A DNA stretch of 6,514 nucleotides, from the NCBI GenBank assembly GCA_024998705.1, contig JACOEF010000491.1, forward strand, positions 1-6,514, written 5' to 3'. The notes beneath the pieces are model-generated. The model had not been told where the DNA came from, did not search any database, and saw only the letters and a list, made by a program, of their open reading frames with translations. Made by a program: the position numbers and the translations under genes. This document shows, in pieces, positions 5,956-6,514 of the stretch. Numbering within the stretch: the stretch's first letter is position 1; each line of letters begins with the position of its first letter. The stretch comes from Nitrospira sp. (GTDB lineage: Bacteria; Nitrospirota; Nitrospiria; Nitrospirales; Nitrospiraceae).

Positions 5956-5962
5956 TTTTTTT
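5956..5962 (-). promoter_or_regulatory. A7 slippery run, probable -1 frameshift site of the IS5 transposase
   Basis: The minus strand reads CGA AAA AAA CCG in the upstream frame, a canonical A-AAA-AAA heptamer in the right phase. The downstream conserved sequence T-G-P-Q-A-I-G lies exactly in the -1 frame. IS427-group elements often use such a site. The alternative is loss of one A from an original A8. Confidence 0.65.
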
Positions 5963-6108
5963 CGCGCGCCGGCGCTGTGCTGATGCGCCCGCACAATGGT
6001 GCTGTCGATCATCGCGTACTCATTATCCGCATCACGACTCAGCTGCTGAAACACCCGCGCCCACACCCCGCGCTCCGCCCAGCGACTAGACCGGCGATGG
6101 GTATTCTT

Positions 6109-6111
6109 CTA
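6109..6111 (-). other. In-frame TAG at codon 60 of the IS5 transposase
   Basis: TAG replaces the Trp expected in the motif G-D-W-K-N-T. TGG to TAG is one base change. Downstream sequence stays conserved in the same frame (R-W-A-E-R-G-V-W, M-I-D-S-T). Confidence 0.8.
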
Positions 6112-6314
6112 GTCGCCAAACCGCTCCGGTAAGTCGCGCCAGGGAATGCCGGCGCGGTAGCGGTAGAGAACCGCTTTAACGAAGAGCCGATTGTCAGCCG
6201 CCGGACGACCGACTTGACCAACCCGGCCAGGTAGCAACACACTGATTCGCTCCCATTGGTCGTCGCGTAACCCATAACGTCGTATCATTCCCGCAATTTA
6301 CTACACATTACTCA

Positions 6315-6330
6315 ATTTGACGACACGCCC
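6315..6330 (-). repeat. IS5-family terminal inverted repeat, right end
   Basis: On the minus strand it reads GGGCGTGTCGTCAAAT. It lies 26 bp before the transposase ATG at 6288, so the gene's leader is essentially the IS end. Confidence 0.85.
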
Positions 6331-6514
6331 TAGTACCAACAGAGGTCGCAGGTCAGCCAAAACAGTCCTCCCCTCCTACCCCTCCTCTCCGGTCCTCGCT
6401 TCAGGCTTTGGAATGGAATTTACGATACGGTGACGGAGTCGCGTCAACACCCGGAGTGTTCTCACATCAGCTCGTAGAAATACACGTATATTGGCTTATA
6501 GACTTTTGACAAGG
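6331..6514. other. Unassigned flank beyond the IS5 element
   Basis: About 180 bp without a supported gene, RNA or repeat, other than AGGTCAGC at 6350-6357, which mirrors GCTGACCT at 4112-4119. A TTGACA hexamer sits at 6506-6511, but the window ends before any -10 could be seen. Confidence 0.4.

Larger units (their letters stand above)
5531..6288 (-). pseudogene. IS5-family (IS427-like) transposase, two-frame gene with an amber codon at position 60
   Basis: ATG at 6288 begins [15 protein letters not shown], the DUF4096-type N-terminus. It includes [13 protein letters not shown], then TAG (6109-6111) where relatives read W (G-D-W-K-N-T-H-R-R), and reading continues in frame. The zero frame ends at TGA 5917-5919. 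A -1 shift at A7 (5956-5962) joins R-K-K to T-G-P-Q-A-I-G-R-S-K-G-G-L-S-T-K and gives a product of about 252 aa, normal for the group. Catalytic residues are present: D95 in M-I-D-S-T, D169 in I-A-D-K-G-Y-D, E215 in the Y(2)R(3)E(6)K signature (Y208, R211, E215, K222). The natural end is I-W-L-I; its stop TGA (5531-5533) is supplied by the tip of the inserted IS3. The amber codon probably kills it unless suppressed or a sequencing error. Confidence 0.85.
4147..6330 (-). mobile_element. IS5-family (IS427-like) insertion sequence, interrupted by an IS3-family element
   Basis: The left end GGGCCTGTCGTCAAAT (4147-4162) and the inverted right end GGGCGTGTCGTCAAAT (6315-6330) match at 15 of 16 positions. 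Each is bordered by TA (4145-4146 and 6331-6332), within CTAG at both ends, consistent with the 2-3 bp TA/TNA target duplication of the IS427 group. Without the nested IS3 and one copy of its AATC duplication, the element is about 810 bp and carries one transposase gene reading from the right end. Its left end is now 1.37 kb away from the transposase gene because of the IS3. Confidence 0.85.

Noticed and set aside
6039..6275. 78-codon minus-strand frame at the IS5 right end
   Set aside because: It reads out of frame with the recognisable transposase N-terminus that starts at 6288.
6506..6511. TTGACA -35-like hexamer on the plus strand
   Set aside because: The window ends 3 bases later, so no -10 or downstream gene can be checked.

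Overview
This is a bacterial window of moderately high GC with every recognisable gene on the minus strand. No marker pins down the organism. The tight AAGGAGG ribosome sites and the IS407-type and IS427-type insertion sequences would fit a proteobacterium or a Nitrospirota-like bacterium, but that is only a guess. The overall picture is an accessory region in decay: a large nuclease-helicase gene broken by two lesions, a small secreted-protein gene broken by a frameshift, and two nested insertion sequences.

Region 1 (29-3464, minus). This is one ancestral gene of about 1145 codons, read right to left. It encodes a TM0106-type fusion of a RecB/Cas4-like PD-(D/E)XK nuclease, a helix-hairpin-helix, a DEDD/RNase H-like domain and a Upf1/Dna2-like SF1B helicase. 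It is split by an apparent 2-base deletion at 2192/2193 and an in-frame TAG at 2045-2047. Both halves keep their signature motifs, so the damage looks recent or is sequencing error.

Region 2 (3465-4113). Upstream of the helicase gene lie two small hairpins, a 28-codon ORF (3600-3686) with a perfect Shine-Dalgarno, and a remnant of a small secreted protein (3712-3949) with a signal peptide and a frameshift. The stretch 3950-4113 shows no gene that I can support.

Region 3 (4114-6355). This is a nest of mobile DNA. A lone sequence resembling an IS3-family end (4114-4144) abuts a TA target into which an IS5-family (IS427-like) element inserted (4147-6330). Its 16-bp ends match at 15 of 16 positions. 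Inside it sits a complete IS3-family (IS407-like) element (4164-5533) flanked by the 4-bp duplication AATC. The IS3 landed exactly between the last sense codon and the stop codon of the IS5 transposase, and its own terminal TGA supplies the stop. The IS3 right end is tandemly duplicated (two 50-bp copies). The IS5 transposase needs a -1 frameshift at an A7 run and carries an amber codon at position 60, so it is probably dead. The IS3 transposase keeps its D,D(35)E residues and a plausible -1 frameshift site, so it may be active.

Region 4 (6331-6514). About 180 bp with no gene recognised.

I see no convincing new defence or metabolic operon. The most interesting items are the precise IS-in-stop-codon insertion, the duplicated IS end, the interrupted nuclease-helicase and the small ORF.
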